Shown here piece after piece: positions 13,656 to 24,465 of a stretch of DNA of 64,000 bases. Under the pieces are notes generated by a model. That model was not told the origin of the DNA. It made no database searches and worked only from the letters and a program-made list of their open reading frames with translations. Where the stretch lies: positions 986,125-1,050,124 of the forward strand of contig JAYKAV010002788.1 of NCBI GenBank assembly GCA_035582835.1, in the 5' to 3' direction. The stretch's first letter is position 1. Each line of letters begins with the position of its first letter. Source of the DNA: Phoebastria nigripes. Its lineage: Eukaryota; Chordata; Aves; Procellariiformes; Diomedeidae. The position numbers were made by a program, and so were the translations under genes.

Positions 13656-16600
13656 GCAGTGCCCATTGTTGCACTTAGGACATAAATTCAGGACTAATTT
13701 TCTCACCTGTGTGCACACAAGGAAATTTAAGGTCCAAATATAGAAACTAACTAAACATTAGCCAGACAACTGTCAGCTTCCGCTTCCCTTTGGACAGGCC
13801 TTCTGAAGAATGAAGTGTATTTCTACAAGCTACTATTTCAAGTGGGACACTTTCCTAAAAGGAGAACATTGCATTTCGAAGTCTTCTACCTCTCTCTCTG
13901 CAGATGCTCTGTTCCTGCAGAGCAGTAACACCTGCCCTGTAATCCTTTCACACCAGTAGTTTGAGGATTACTAGGACCATGCTATCTTGATCTGTATTGA
14001 AGAGTTACTTGTACTGCCAGCAGGAAGAGCTACTACAGAGTATGTACAGAAACAGTCACAGAGGGTGATCATAACATTGTGTTTGCTGGTTAAATGATGC
14101 GGAAAGAGGTAACTTCTATTTTTAAATACATGCCCAATTTTATCAGGTAGAAAAAGAGCATTGCATAGCACCTGTATAGTTATGATCAGCTTTATGCATC
14201 AAGTCTCTCAACGTGAGGCATATTTAAAACCCACAAATCCAGCGATACTGTAAGAACAAATGTCATACACCCTTAGCACAGCATTTCATGAAATTATGTT
14301 CTTCAAACATTGACGACTTGAAAATCACCCCAAACTACTAGGAATGAAATTTAATTTAGGAGGAAATGGAGTGCTCGATGTGAATATAATCTCCTTCTGG
14401 TATCAGCCGAGAGTAAAGAATGCATAGCCATAAAAGACATACTCACTCAGAGTCAGCAACTTTTCACTGCTCACAGTAGAGGAATACCACATCAGTTACA
14501 CATTGTTTATCCTGACAATTAGGGCTCAGAAGAAATTATGCTTGGCAGTAAAGCCATCCAAAACAATTCAACTTTGCCAACTGTGTAAGCACTTTCATAT
14601 TTGTTTGCTTGCAAGGATATAAAATAACACGCAGGAGGGACGTCTTTTGACTTGGGACAAAGCTAAGCAGCACAAATTCCCATCTAATTCTGTTTCACTG
14701 ACATGCGTCTTCCTGCATCATGTCCACCTGCATTCCAGATACAAATCCAATGCGTTCTTCTGTAAGCAGGCTCTGCAGTATAACTTCTAAAATACTACCA
14801 ATATCTATATAGTATTCACCATTCACAACTAAAGAAAATCCTAATGCTCAGTCTCACTGAAATTAATTCAGTAGAACTATACAGTGCAATACAGAAATTA
14901 CTACCTAAACTAAACATCATTAAATGGATCAGAATTTATGCAACGGTGATTAAATTTATGTTAGGCATTTGGTATCCAATTTATCCATCATAATGATGAA
15001 ACCCCTTTTGTCTTACAAGTAAGAGGATGGAAGGGCTTTGGTGGAAGATTTTGAACTGTGTTACCTCATTGGCAAAAAGCAGTCAAAATTCAGCTTGCAG
15101 AGCTGTCTTAGTTTGATTTGGAAATTGGTGACGTAATCATGATATTTTCTTACTGGGATTCATTAGTTTACAGAATATACCTGAGCCCTGCTTTTTCTTG
15201 CACAGGGCTACAAATTGTATGAGCGTGGCTTCCCTATTTACTGTAGCCTCGGGGCTGAAGACCCTCAGTGCTCTTCCAAGCAAACACCTCCCATGCCTCT
15301 CTCTTCAGCTCTCCAGTGACCCAAACACAGATCCACAGCAAGATGCAGACCTCCCACCCCCAAGAGATTATAGCAAAGTCCAGTGCTTAACACACAGCTT
15401 TTCTCTAGCTCTTAAGCTCCTTGGTTGCAGCTTATGGAAACCCACTTAGATCCATACTTTCTTCCAATCCTTATTGTCTTACTAATTAGATCAGCGTATC
15501 TGCAGACATTTTACTATATGAATTTCAGGGGAGGCTGTGGTGTGTATCTGTGAGTGCAGGTAGGAGGTAGCCTTTGTTTCGCATTATAAAATGGTTCTTA
15601 TAATTTCTTTTCATAACCATACAGGTCTGTTGATGGCAGATATTTGGGGGTGAGTGGCAATTAACAGCTGAATTGGGACTGTAGGAATTATCCATTTGAC
15701 AACACTAACAAAAGCATACAGAGCCTGGAATGGGTCAACATTGAGAGGGCTGTTTGAGTTTAAATAGAAAATAGAATATTGAGTAATACATTGATTTCTC
15801 ACACTTAGTACTGATAAAGAAAACCTTTGCATTCAAAAAAACTACCTCCATAAACACTTCCAGTTAAGCGAATTTCAAAATAGCTTTCTTTGAATTTTCC
15901 TTCATACAGCAGCACCACAGTATTCAGGGCCCTCTTTAGCTGCACATCTTATTGACAGCTTCCAAGACAGTATATGAAGCACACTGACAAAATATGATCG
16001 TTCCACTATCCTTTCAGCATGCTCCTCTCAAGCACCATTCCATGCAAGTAACATCAGCAGGAGGAATTTAACATGTTACTATTTTAACAAGCACTAATCT
16101 CTAAGAGGCCAATCATACAGAATAAGCCATAAACACATCCCATATTTCTATACAGAGTCCCTCTACCCTCATGGCAACTCTTCATAAGACTAGAGAAACT
16201 GCAACTCATTCCTTCTGTTGCATCAGTGTCTAATACTTAGGACAGTTATAGTATATGCTGAAAAATCAAGACATGCTGTGGCAGAAAAAAAAATTAAGTC
16301 CACCTATTGACATGCAAGTTCTGAGTCAGACCCTATATGGAGCCATCTACCACTGAGAAGGTCACTTAAAGAGCACCCAGGATTTAAAAGGAAACGAGAG
16401 AGGTTTTGTGTGTGTGTTCTTAATACTAGAGGTTTTGGCATCCACTGTTTGAAAAGAAAATTCTTGATGCACCTGGAGGAGAAGCATTTGGCCTTGGAGT
16501 GCTGAAACTTCATGTTACCATAAGGCACACTCTGCACCTATAGCGGCATATATCATTTGGCAAGACATTGATCTTCTATAGAAGACAGCCACAGTACTGG

Positions 16601-17205
16601 CCAGATACTAGAAAAAAATAAGTATAAAAGGTGAAATTGTTNGCTTTTCTAACTATTAGTAGTAATAGAAAATCCTGTATTTCAACCTGCAGAATTCCCA
16701 AGACACCTACGTCATCCTAATTCTGTGCATAAAAGGTAAGGGAGGCAGAGAATTGCAGTGTAGGACTCAGTATAGCGTGTGATTTTTCCACTGACTATCA
16801 TTCTGCTTTCAACTGGAGGATTTTCCTCCTAACAAATTAAATCCTCTCCTGAAATTAGTCCTAAAGCTACTCAACCCAGGACCCCCATCTTTATAAGAAA
16901 TATCCAACTGTTAACAGGTAAGTACTAGGAATAAGTAATGAGAAGGCTGATACTCTCTTAGAAAGGAGTGTACCTTTTGCCTCCCTCACACCTCCTGCAT
17001 TCACTGCTGGTTCTCATCCAGACCCTGTTCATGATGCTTACTTGCAGAGGGGAATCTCTGTGCCTTCTCAACAATCCCACTGGTATTCCACGTGGGTAAA
17101 AAGCATCACCTCATTAAAAACCCTAAAGAGATGGACGGTTTCTCTGTGTGCTATGGGAGCTTAACCCCAAGGCTGATTATTCAAGAAAAGAATTTTGCAC
17201 GGTCT

Positions 17206-17292
17206 AAAAAAACAAAACAAAAAAACAAAACAAAAAAAACCCACCAAACCAAACCCCCAAAAAACCCAAATACCACCCCCCCAAACCCCCAA
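17206..17292 (+). repeat. A/C-only low-complexity tract
   Basis: About 87 bases made almost entirely of A and C, starting as an A-run broken by single C residues and passing into CCCC and CCAAA blocks. It looks like an expanded and degraded poly-A tail or simple repeat. A lysine/proline-rich plus-strand frame over it has no support as a gene. Confidence 0.85.
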
Positions 17293-17664
17293 GTTTAGTT
17301 ATTTCCAGATAATCTCAGTAGAAGAGCAAGACCTAGGCTGGAATGCCCTGTATACACTGTAGATATTGCTATATTCTCCATGACAATGATTTCAGTCTGG
17401 AGTCTGTAAATGCATGAGGAGTGGTTCTACAGTACTGAATTTTGCTGGTGGCATCCAGCCTCTCCTGCCAACGTTTTTCTGCCTTACATTTCTTTTTCAT
17501 TCATTCAGGCTTGGTTATTTCTCTCCTTCTCTTCCTGTTTGAAGAATGAAGCTGTTTCCTTCCACTACTTCATCTGTCTTCTCACTCACCAGTGGAGTTC
17601 TTCCAGGAAGAGGTTTCTGATAAGAAATCAATTTAAGTTCCATCCATAGAAGACCACACAAACT

Positions 17665-18046
17665 TCAGAGCAAATCCGGGACACTGACTGTAACTCTATT
17701 TATAGACACTGAAGTCAGACTGAACACAAGGTCAATTTCTCTTTCAGGCTGCAATGAACCTCTCAAATCTGCTGAACTTAATGAAGTTGCAGCAACACTA
17801 GAAAAAGAAGGGTGTTGTCCATAATTCATAGTCCTGGTAGCTTCTTCCAAATAATTTGCCATACATGTGGCTTCCAAATGCATTTTTTTTATTTGCAAGG
17901 ACAACAGGAGTTGTATTACCCGCCAAAGGAGGTAATGCAGATAAATCCTTATAGGTCACACTGAAAATGTAATCTGATATNTTCTGCTGAAGACTGGAAA
18001 GACACAGGTTCTTTCCTAAAGAACCTTTTCCAAAGTCCTCACTCAT
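17665..18046 (-). other. Unrecognised open frames in ACTN2 intron 1
   Basis: Two overlapping minus-strand frames of 82 and 79 codons cover this stretch, the longer containing one ambiguous base at 17,981. The peptide from 17,798-18,046 has a fairly protein-like composition (for example ISDYIFSVTYKDLSALPPLA when the ambiguous codon is skipped over), but I do not recognise it and see no splice sites or partner exons. A perfect MEF2-type site, CTATTTATAG, is at 17,696-17,705. Most likely non-coding intronic DNA by chance open. Confidence 0.2.
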
Positions 18047-18954
18047 GCACAGCGTTCAGTGTCAGCAAGATTTGCATTCACAAAGAGTGCAATATCAAGG
18101 TAGATAAATATTCTGAGTCTTCTTGCTTATTCTATACCAGTGTAAAAAAACCATCAAAATGGTCAGAAATTGCAGCGACATCTGCATTAAAACCCTTCTG
18201 CATTAGCAAAGCGGTGGTATCAGGGCCATACAGCAAGCTAGAATAAGATCATTCATCTATAATAACATCAGTAAGGCAAGGAGTGTGTTTCCAGTTCTTT
18301 CCTTACATGTGTTAGTGCAACAGTGTCAGAGACACAGTGTCTGAATGACTGGAGAAGACACGTATGAAATATGTGGAGCCAGTTTAGTGCTTTACAACAC
18401 AATACAACCGTCCTGAAGGGATCACACCTGTTTCACAACCTTCAGATCTTTATCCTGAAGGCTTACGACTTCCTTGAAAAACTAACAAACCACATTTCAT
18501 GTCAAAGTTTAAAAAAAGCACACTCCTATAATAAAGTATTTATAGCAAAAGTTACAAATAAGAAGGAGCACTGTTTAACACACAGCTAAGCAGTGTCGGC
18601 AGTTCAAACATGGTGCAAACAATACGTTTNCGTTTTGAATAGCATTGTTGTGCTTGGTTTCCTAATATAAGGGACACTGCATTTTCCTATGTTCCTTTTA
18701 GTTAATTGAGATACAGGCTAGTGAAAACTAAAAGGTTTGTGGAGTTTGTTGAACTTTTTTTGGAAACTTAAGAAATAAATTTATCATGGAGAGAAGAGAA
18801 ATCATGTTTTAAGTCTTCCACTATGAGCTAGTATGATTTTTACTTCCACTCTAGTCCAGCAGGGTAGGGACTGAAAGACAGCTAATCGCTAGTCTGACAT
18901 CATACCATAGAACCCACCACTTCTATCAGTTGTTACAAATATCACTGCTGTCCT

Positions 18955-19048
18955 CTTTTTACCAGTGGGAAAACCGAGGTCTGAGGTGAGCTGACCTTGC
19001 CTAAGGTACAGAGCAGAGTGAAGAAGAGAATCCCACCCCCTCTGGACA
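18955..19048 (-). mobile_element. MIR-like SINE remnant
   Basis: The order 'ttaccagtgggaaaaccgag', 'gaccttgcctaaggtacaga' and 'agagaatcccac' parallels the complement of the MIR core (fraction 'gggaaactgaggc', 'cttgcccaaggtcacaca', 'gcagggaattgaaccc'). Old and diverged; called from memory of the consensus. Confidence 0.5.
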
Positions 19049-20870
19049 GACTCTTTGATTTCCAATACTTTTTTATTTCCATGTAGTACTGAAGAAACAA
19101 GGGGCCACTTTCATAGATCTTTCAACTGCTGTTTAAGTGCACATGGCTGGTGGAAGTGTGCTGGGTCAAGGAGCAGATTTCAGAAGTTTCCAATCTCATG
19201 GTTCCCACCTACATGTTCAAAAGACACCAAGGCTGTAGTTCTCTAATTAGTTCCTACTGAAGACAGCATGTCCATCCAAAATACAATTTTTTTTGTTACT
19301 CAGTCTTTCTTTAAAGTTGCTGCCTGAAATTTCCAACCATATGATCCTGTTTAAGTTTTTACCAATAATGTCTAATGCAGCAAATGGTCAAATTGTTGTA
19401 TTTTCTTGATTTCTTGATTTGACACAGGCTAAGTGTTAGCCCAACTAAAGCATTTAATTTGTTGTTCACATTCAGAGAGACAGAGCTAAGCTACAACTCA
19501 GCTTCCTTTCCTATAGTGTACTTCATATTTATTCTGACATCTGCAACCACCAAGGAGCCTGGACTACAGCAGACCATAATACTATATGAACCATGGTTAT
19601 AATTAGGCGTCACATCCATTGTAATCCTATGGATGTCATCATGTGTTACCAGCATCTGTTGACAGATCTCATACCAGGCATATCACTGAAATGGCAAGTC
19701 TGGAGAGGGCAGCCCACAATAGAAACAATGGCATTTATTTTTGGTTTGTTCCAAGACTGTCTAATAGAAAATATATGCTGCCAACTGCCAGGGCTCCACA
19801 GGGATCACTTTTCAATATTATATTACCAGTTAGAACAAAGATCTGTGCCCATGTACCTGCAATCTTCTCCTAATAAATAAGGAAATAAAGAAAGCACTTT
19901 CTGCAACTGTCTTAGTACCAATTAGAAAAAGATAGAAGCCTTGAAATTTTATAAAGTTTATTAGGCCCTTTATCATGGGAGTACTTATTTTTCATGTAAT
20001 AATAAATTCAGACTCCTTTCCAAGACAAGGAATGAGGATCCCCTCTCCTAAATTTTATTTTAATGTGGTATCACTTTAATATTAAAACTAAGCCCTGGGA
20101 ACTGGCAACATAAAGTAGCAAAGCCACAATCTCTCTACTTTCTGGAAGTAAAGCAGAGTCTGCTTTAATTTATCAATGTAGAAACCTGACCTTATGCTGA
20201 AGCGCTGTCTGTTTGGAGGAATGGAAACAAAAAATTTGCTATGGGGTCTTACACTAACTACTCCCTGCTCTTCTGTAAAAGTCAAGAGACTTACCGTAAA
20301 CATAAGAAAGCCTACAGAATCCAAATCCTCTTTATTTTTTATCATTTATCTGCATTGTAGGAAAACTGAATTAGTGCGCTGACTATCTAGTAACCTGTCC
20401 ATTATTTATTTATCTTGAAAACAGCATTTTCTGAAATGCTGGACAATTGAATCCTAATCAGATGTAACCACGACCTGTTAATGGCTGAGCAGTTTCAAAT
20501 CACAAAAGCGCTTAAGCACTAAGATAATTTCCATTCTCATTATGAAACATGAAAGAATAGTTCACCATCTAAAAAGTGTCAAGTTAAAACAAATGTCAGT
20601 GTTGATGAGTACAGCTTAATAATTGGTTAGGAGTTGCAACAGCTGGTAGATTAAGAAAAGTGAACTTCAGCCTAGCCCAGAACTTCTCCCACTATACTCG
20701 TACAGCAGGATCCAAACAGGTGTGAATGTAGGAAAATAAATGAAAACAGCTAAAACTCACAGAAGGAGGAAGGCTACAAGTGAAAACTGAGAAGAAAATA
20801 TTGGCTCTACCGATTTTAATGGAAAAGCAAACCCATTGGCCCCAATGATTCTAACAGCTCTTACTTTTAT

Positions 20871-20893
20871 AGCTATACTTTTATAGTATAGCT
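20871..20893. repeat. Short perfect inverted repeat
   Basis: AGCTATAC and its exact complement GTATAGCT flank a seven-base TTTTATA spacer. It is the only tight palindrome noticed in this part of ACTN2 intron 1. It lies in an AT-rich stretch where short palindromes are common by chance. Confidence 0.6.
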
Positions 20894-22070
20894 TTTATAG
20901 AAGCTGTGACTGTAACAGTGGGCCAGACTCAGATATAAGTCACCAGATACAAGCTGGCAACTTCTGCTTAAGTTTTTGAAGTGAGCTGCTTGCCTACAGC
21001 AAAAAGCATATTCAACCTTATTGTCTAGAGCACCGTTTCTCTCTCTCTCCCCTCCCCCCCTTTTTTTTTTTCATTCTTGTTACCAGCAGATAACCTTTTA
21101 ATCCCAGATCTGTCAGCTGTGACTTAAACATCACCTTTTACATTAGGAAGTAACAAATCCTTTACAATATTTCATCTCTCTCTTTTCCATATGCTGCTTA
21201 AAACTCAGTGTTCTGAAAATAGATATTGCAAATATTACTAAAGTACCAAACCATTGACAAGACTGCTGATGGGATTATAATCTCTGCCTACATTCAGAAA
21301 AAGAGCACGGGCAGTACTTGCTGGCATAATAGTTTTCCTACACCTAAAAGGCAAGAAGCATTTCCTCTACAATGGTATATTCCAAGGAGTTTACAGACCC
21401 GTTTTTTCCCAGACAGTGAATTGGCATGTGGGAACCTAATAATGAAATACAGTTTTCCAAATCTAGCCTGGATATATTTCTAGGCAATATTTTCCTTTTC
21501 AGATCATTCAGTCAGAATTAAAAGTAAATTCTAGTAAGAGCTGACTCGCAAGATCACAATTTCAAAAGCAATTTCTCAGTCTGCTCTCAGAAATCTTGCA
21601 AACTTTTTTTGCACACTAACTTTGAACCATCTCATTCATCTCCCTGTTTATAATTGCAATTTACTGTTTTTAAAAAGCAATCAGGCACACACATCAATTC
21701 AGAGTCTGCTTTCCAAAAGGAAGACCCAGGAAGTGAAGTTAAAAATTACTAAAATACTAATATATAAATCTAGAGGTACTGACAGAATATTTCCACTGCA
21801 ACATAAAAAGAAACTCCTGACTCCCATAAATTAGTTTCATCTTACATAGGTTTCACTTAAGAATCTAAAAAGCAAATGCTTTATCCTCAAAACATGGCAT
21901 AGCTAATATATATTATATACATGCTTTATACGATGTAAAATATATTCTTTTACAAAACTAGAACCCCTCACTGCACAGCCCTGGCAATTCCAGATGCAGC
22001 ATGGCAATAAGAGAGGACACCATTCCACACAGAGGCACATACACAGACACACGTTACTTTATTTCCAGAC

Positions 22071-22205
22071 CTTCCTTTGCTGTTTCTCCCATGCTGGGTC
22101 CAGGAGCAGGTCCCTGTCCCATTCTTCTTCTTGGGTCATGTACTCATCTTCTTCGTAGTTGTAGGTGTACTGCATGTTTGTTTCTATCTGGTTCATGCTA
22201 TTCAT
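22071..22205 (-). CDS. ACTN2: Alpha-actinin-2, coding exon 1 (partial gene)
   Basis: ACTN2 encodes sarcomeric alpha-actinin-2, the antiparallel dimer that cross-links actin and anchors titin at the Z-disc of striated muscle. This exon encodes 45 residues: [20 protein letters not shown] at the start, then an acidic EEEWDRD motif and the conserved [13 protein letters not shown] that leads into the first calponin-homology domain of the actin-binding region. The remaining roughly 850 residues (rest of the CH domains, spectrin repeats, EF hands) lie off the left edge. I chose the ATG at 22,203-22,205; a second in-frame ATG three codons later corresponds to the human start, and both have A at position -3. 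The exon ends in AAG followed by GTCTGG, a poor match to a donor consensus, but the phase fits and the human protein shows a natural break there. Identification is certain from the peptide; the start choice rests on memory of the chicken protein. Confidence 0.95.
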
Positions 22206-22480
22206 GCTACCCGGGGATCAGCTTCAGCTGCTGTGGCTTCTACTACGTTTAAATGTATATATCTTTTTAAGCTTAGTTTACTTGCTGGTGGGTTGTAGGT
22301 AGCAGTGTCTTTTTCCTTTCTTTTTTTCTTTTTCCACGGTGACAGGGGGTGAATATTAATGAGTCTTGCTGAGAGCAGAGGCTGAAACTGTCAGGTAGGT
22401 GCTGACCTGTGGTGACCGACCTTCCTTCCCCCTCTCTCTCTCTCTCTCTCTCTCTCCTGCCCTCCTTCCCTTTCTCTCTC
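22206..22480 (-). promoter_or_regulatory. ACTN2: ACTN2 5' untranslated region and proximal promoter
   Basis: This lies directly upstream of the ACTN2 start codon. Reading on the minus strand, a TATA-like GATATATACA is at 22,262-22,253, about 50 bases before the ATG, and an E-box CAGCTG (the type bound by myogenic bHLH factors) is at 22,225-22,230. A poly-purine stretch of A and G follows upstream around 22,310-22,335. I cannot place the transcription start: it may follow the TATA-like element or lie further upstream in the CpG island. No exact MEF2 or CArG box was seen here. Confidence 0.5.
22432..22456 (+). repeat. CT dinucleotide microsatellite
   Basis: A run of about 12 CT units (GA on the ACTN2 sense strand), inside a longer pyrimidine-rich tract spanning 22,418-22,482. 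It separates the ACTN2 start region from the CpG island. GA/CT tracts can act in promoters, but here that is only a possibility. Confidence 0.95.
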
Positions 22481-22484
22481 TGCT

Positions 22485-22785
22485 GCTGCGGCTGACCCTC
22501 CGGAGAAGCCCAGCGCGGCTCATTGCTGCGGCTTATTATCCCCGCCGCGCTGTCACGTGGAGCGGCGGCGGCTCCAGCCCCGCTGCAGGCGGCGGGGCGC
22601 CCTCAGTCGGGCCGGGGCCACCACCCCCGCGGGCGGGGCGGGGCGGGGCAGGAGCCCCGCGCCCGCGGGCGGCGCTGGGGCCGCCCCACCCGCCGCGGCG
22701 CTGCTTCTGTACAGGGCAGCGAGGCCGCCTGCAAGACGGGAAGGCTGACCGGGGGAACTCAGCTCCCGTAAGCGCTCTGGCCAAA
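22485..22785. promoter_or_regulatory. CpG island upstream of ACTN2
   Basis: About 300 bases of very GC-rich, CpG-dense DNA in otherwise AT-rich surroundings. It has overlapping Sp1-type GC boxes (GGGGCGGGG) at about 22,629-22,650 and a palindromic E-box CACGTG at 22,554-22,559. It begins about 280 bases upstream of the ACTN2 start codon, so it is probably the core or upstream part of that promoter. A consensus-like plus-strand donor, CCC followed by GTAAGC at 22,769, means it could also start a divergent transcript. All reading frames inside it, up to 167 codons, are side effects of GC-rich composition. Confidence 0.8.
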
Positions 22786-24409
22786 AATTACTGTCTGCTC
22801 GTCTGTCTTTCCTTCCAATTTGATAAAATACCTGTCTTTTTTTTTTTTTTTTTCCTACTGACATGCATTTCTACTTCTCAAGACCTCTCTATGATTTGCT
22901 AATGTAGTTTGGCATTGTTCATCATTAGTCTGAAGTCTGTGTGGACCCTTGAGTCACTTCACACTTTCCTTTTCAGATTAACGATCACAAGAGCCAGCGC
23001 AGACAAGGACACCCAAGAGATGAAACAATTTCCAGTGGAGATCGTGTCCGGAGTTAAACCAGAAAGTATGGAAGCACAGCTTAGAAAAGCAACATATATC
23101 TTTTTTGTCCAGGAAACACGCTCGGTACATCCTAAAAGCAGGCACCAAGAAGCACATACAAAGGTCTGTGGAACCAATAGCTTTATAAATGTGTGACAGA
23201 AACCATTTACCCATGCTTTCCACAGGGTAAAATTTGAAAAGATAGCACTGAGATCAAGCATCCTGGCAAGCATGTCCCGTATCTCCCGCGTCATATCATT
23301 TCAGTTGCCCTGGCGACAATGTTTCTTCTGGGAATTGGCAAGTTTACTATGTACTTCACGTAGCCTGTCATTAATGCCTGCACCTATCATCAGCCAAGGT
23401 CATCCTCTCTAGCAGTGTCCACACTGGATACAATTTGAACCTTACTCAGGAAAAGAAAATGCTCACCAAAGCTGAGCTTTTGGAAGCCATAGAAGACAAA
23501 GTCAGATATAAGGGAGAACTATGTTCAGTAAAGGCAACCATAGGTCTCTAAGCCAATGTGAATGAATAACCAGAATAATTAACAGCTAGACAGCGTATGT
23601 CCTCCACTTAGTATTGCTAACTAAAGCTCTGCTTTCTGCCAAGTCACCTTCTATCCCATAAGTCTATGCAATTTAGAAGAACATGCATACGTGCACAGCT
23701 AATACCTACCCATCAGCTCAAAAAAAACTTCATAAATGCAGCACTAAGGTTGCAAATTGGAATTCAGAAGAGGATTGCAACGTTTCATGCAGTCAAAGCA
23801 AGCTGAACTTCCAAAGATTGATGTACACACTGTAAGATAAACAGTCTAAAAATCAAATTCCAAATCTAAGCAGCAAAATCAGAACCACATGCTTTTCACC
23901 TGCTCAGTGCAAATATTCTCAATGTTGCTACATTTCCTTCTATATAATGAAGCAAATGTTGATGAATGCTATGCCTAGACTTTTTTGTCCAAATGCAGAT
24001 GAGCATTCTCTTAGGATACTCGCAGACAATATCAAATGGCAATTACAAAACACAATATTTCATGTATGTACACATTATGTGTATGCTGGTGTAATTTGTG
24101 TGGTTTATTTTTACAGCTGGGTAGACATCTGTGGTTTGTGATACATGTCCAATTTCAATCACCTAAATGACTATTTAAGCCTTTGAAGTCAGTAAAATCA
24201 TTTCTTCTTATTCACTATTCACAGCACAGGAGAAGTTTCTAGACAAAAAGCAGGAAGAAGTCAGAACAGTCCCAGAAGTATACATGTAAAGCTGTAATGC
24301 TCTGAACCAGAGCTGTCTCCTGTGCAGAGAGCTCTCCTGCACTGACAAGACCTGTGACATTTTATGCACTACCTCATTAGAGGTGAGCCATTGCAACCAG
24401 CTTCGCGCC

Positions 24410-24465
24410 TTTCCTCGGCACTGCCTTAGCTGGGGATTTTCCTCGGCACTGCCTTAGCTGGGGAT
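24410..24465. repeat. 28-base perfect tandem duplication
   Basis: Two exact, directly adjacent copies of a 28-base unit (24,410-24,437 and 24,438-24,465), beginning with TTTCCTCGGCACTGCC. Being perfect, it is either recent, polymorphic or an assembly effect. It lies about 1.6 kb beyond the ACTN2 CpG island and is more GC-rich than its surroundings. Confidence 0.95.

Larger units (their letters stand above)
1..22070 (-). other. ACTN2: ACTN2 intron 1 (partial, more than 22 kb)
   Basis: This is the stretch downstream (leftward) of ACTN2 coding exon 1. I looked on the minus strand for the next exon, which should encode the start of the first calponin-homology domain (TFTAWCNSHLRKAG in vertebrate alpha-actinins), and did not find it, so exon 2 is inferred to lie beyond the left edge. 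A very long first intron is usual for mammalian ACTN2. Outside the repeats listed separately, the segments 471-5,550, 6,620-9,440, 9,471-13,005, 13,700-17,200 and 19,050-22,068 show only short chance reading frames and no gene, RNA or repeat that I recognise. Confidence 0.8.

Noticed and set aside
17741..17823. Exon-like segment after TTTCTCTTTCAG on the plus strand
   Set aside because: The acceptor looks good, but the frame after it is short, has no donor with a partner exon, matches nothing I know, and lies on the strand opposite ACTN2.
1..22068. ACTN2 exon 2 and later exons, searched for on the minus strand
   Set aside because: No segment encoding TFTAWCNSHLRKAG or later CH-domain motifs was found; they must lie beyond the left edge.
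22399..22902. A 167-codon plus-strand frame, with several overlapping frames on both strands, across the ACTN2 CpG island
   Set aside because: Low-complexity proline/arginine/glycine translation caused by GC-rich composition; long frames on both strands at once, no domain, and it runs through a CT repeat and a T run.
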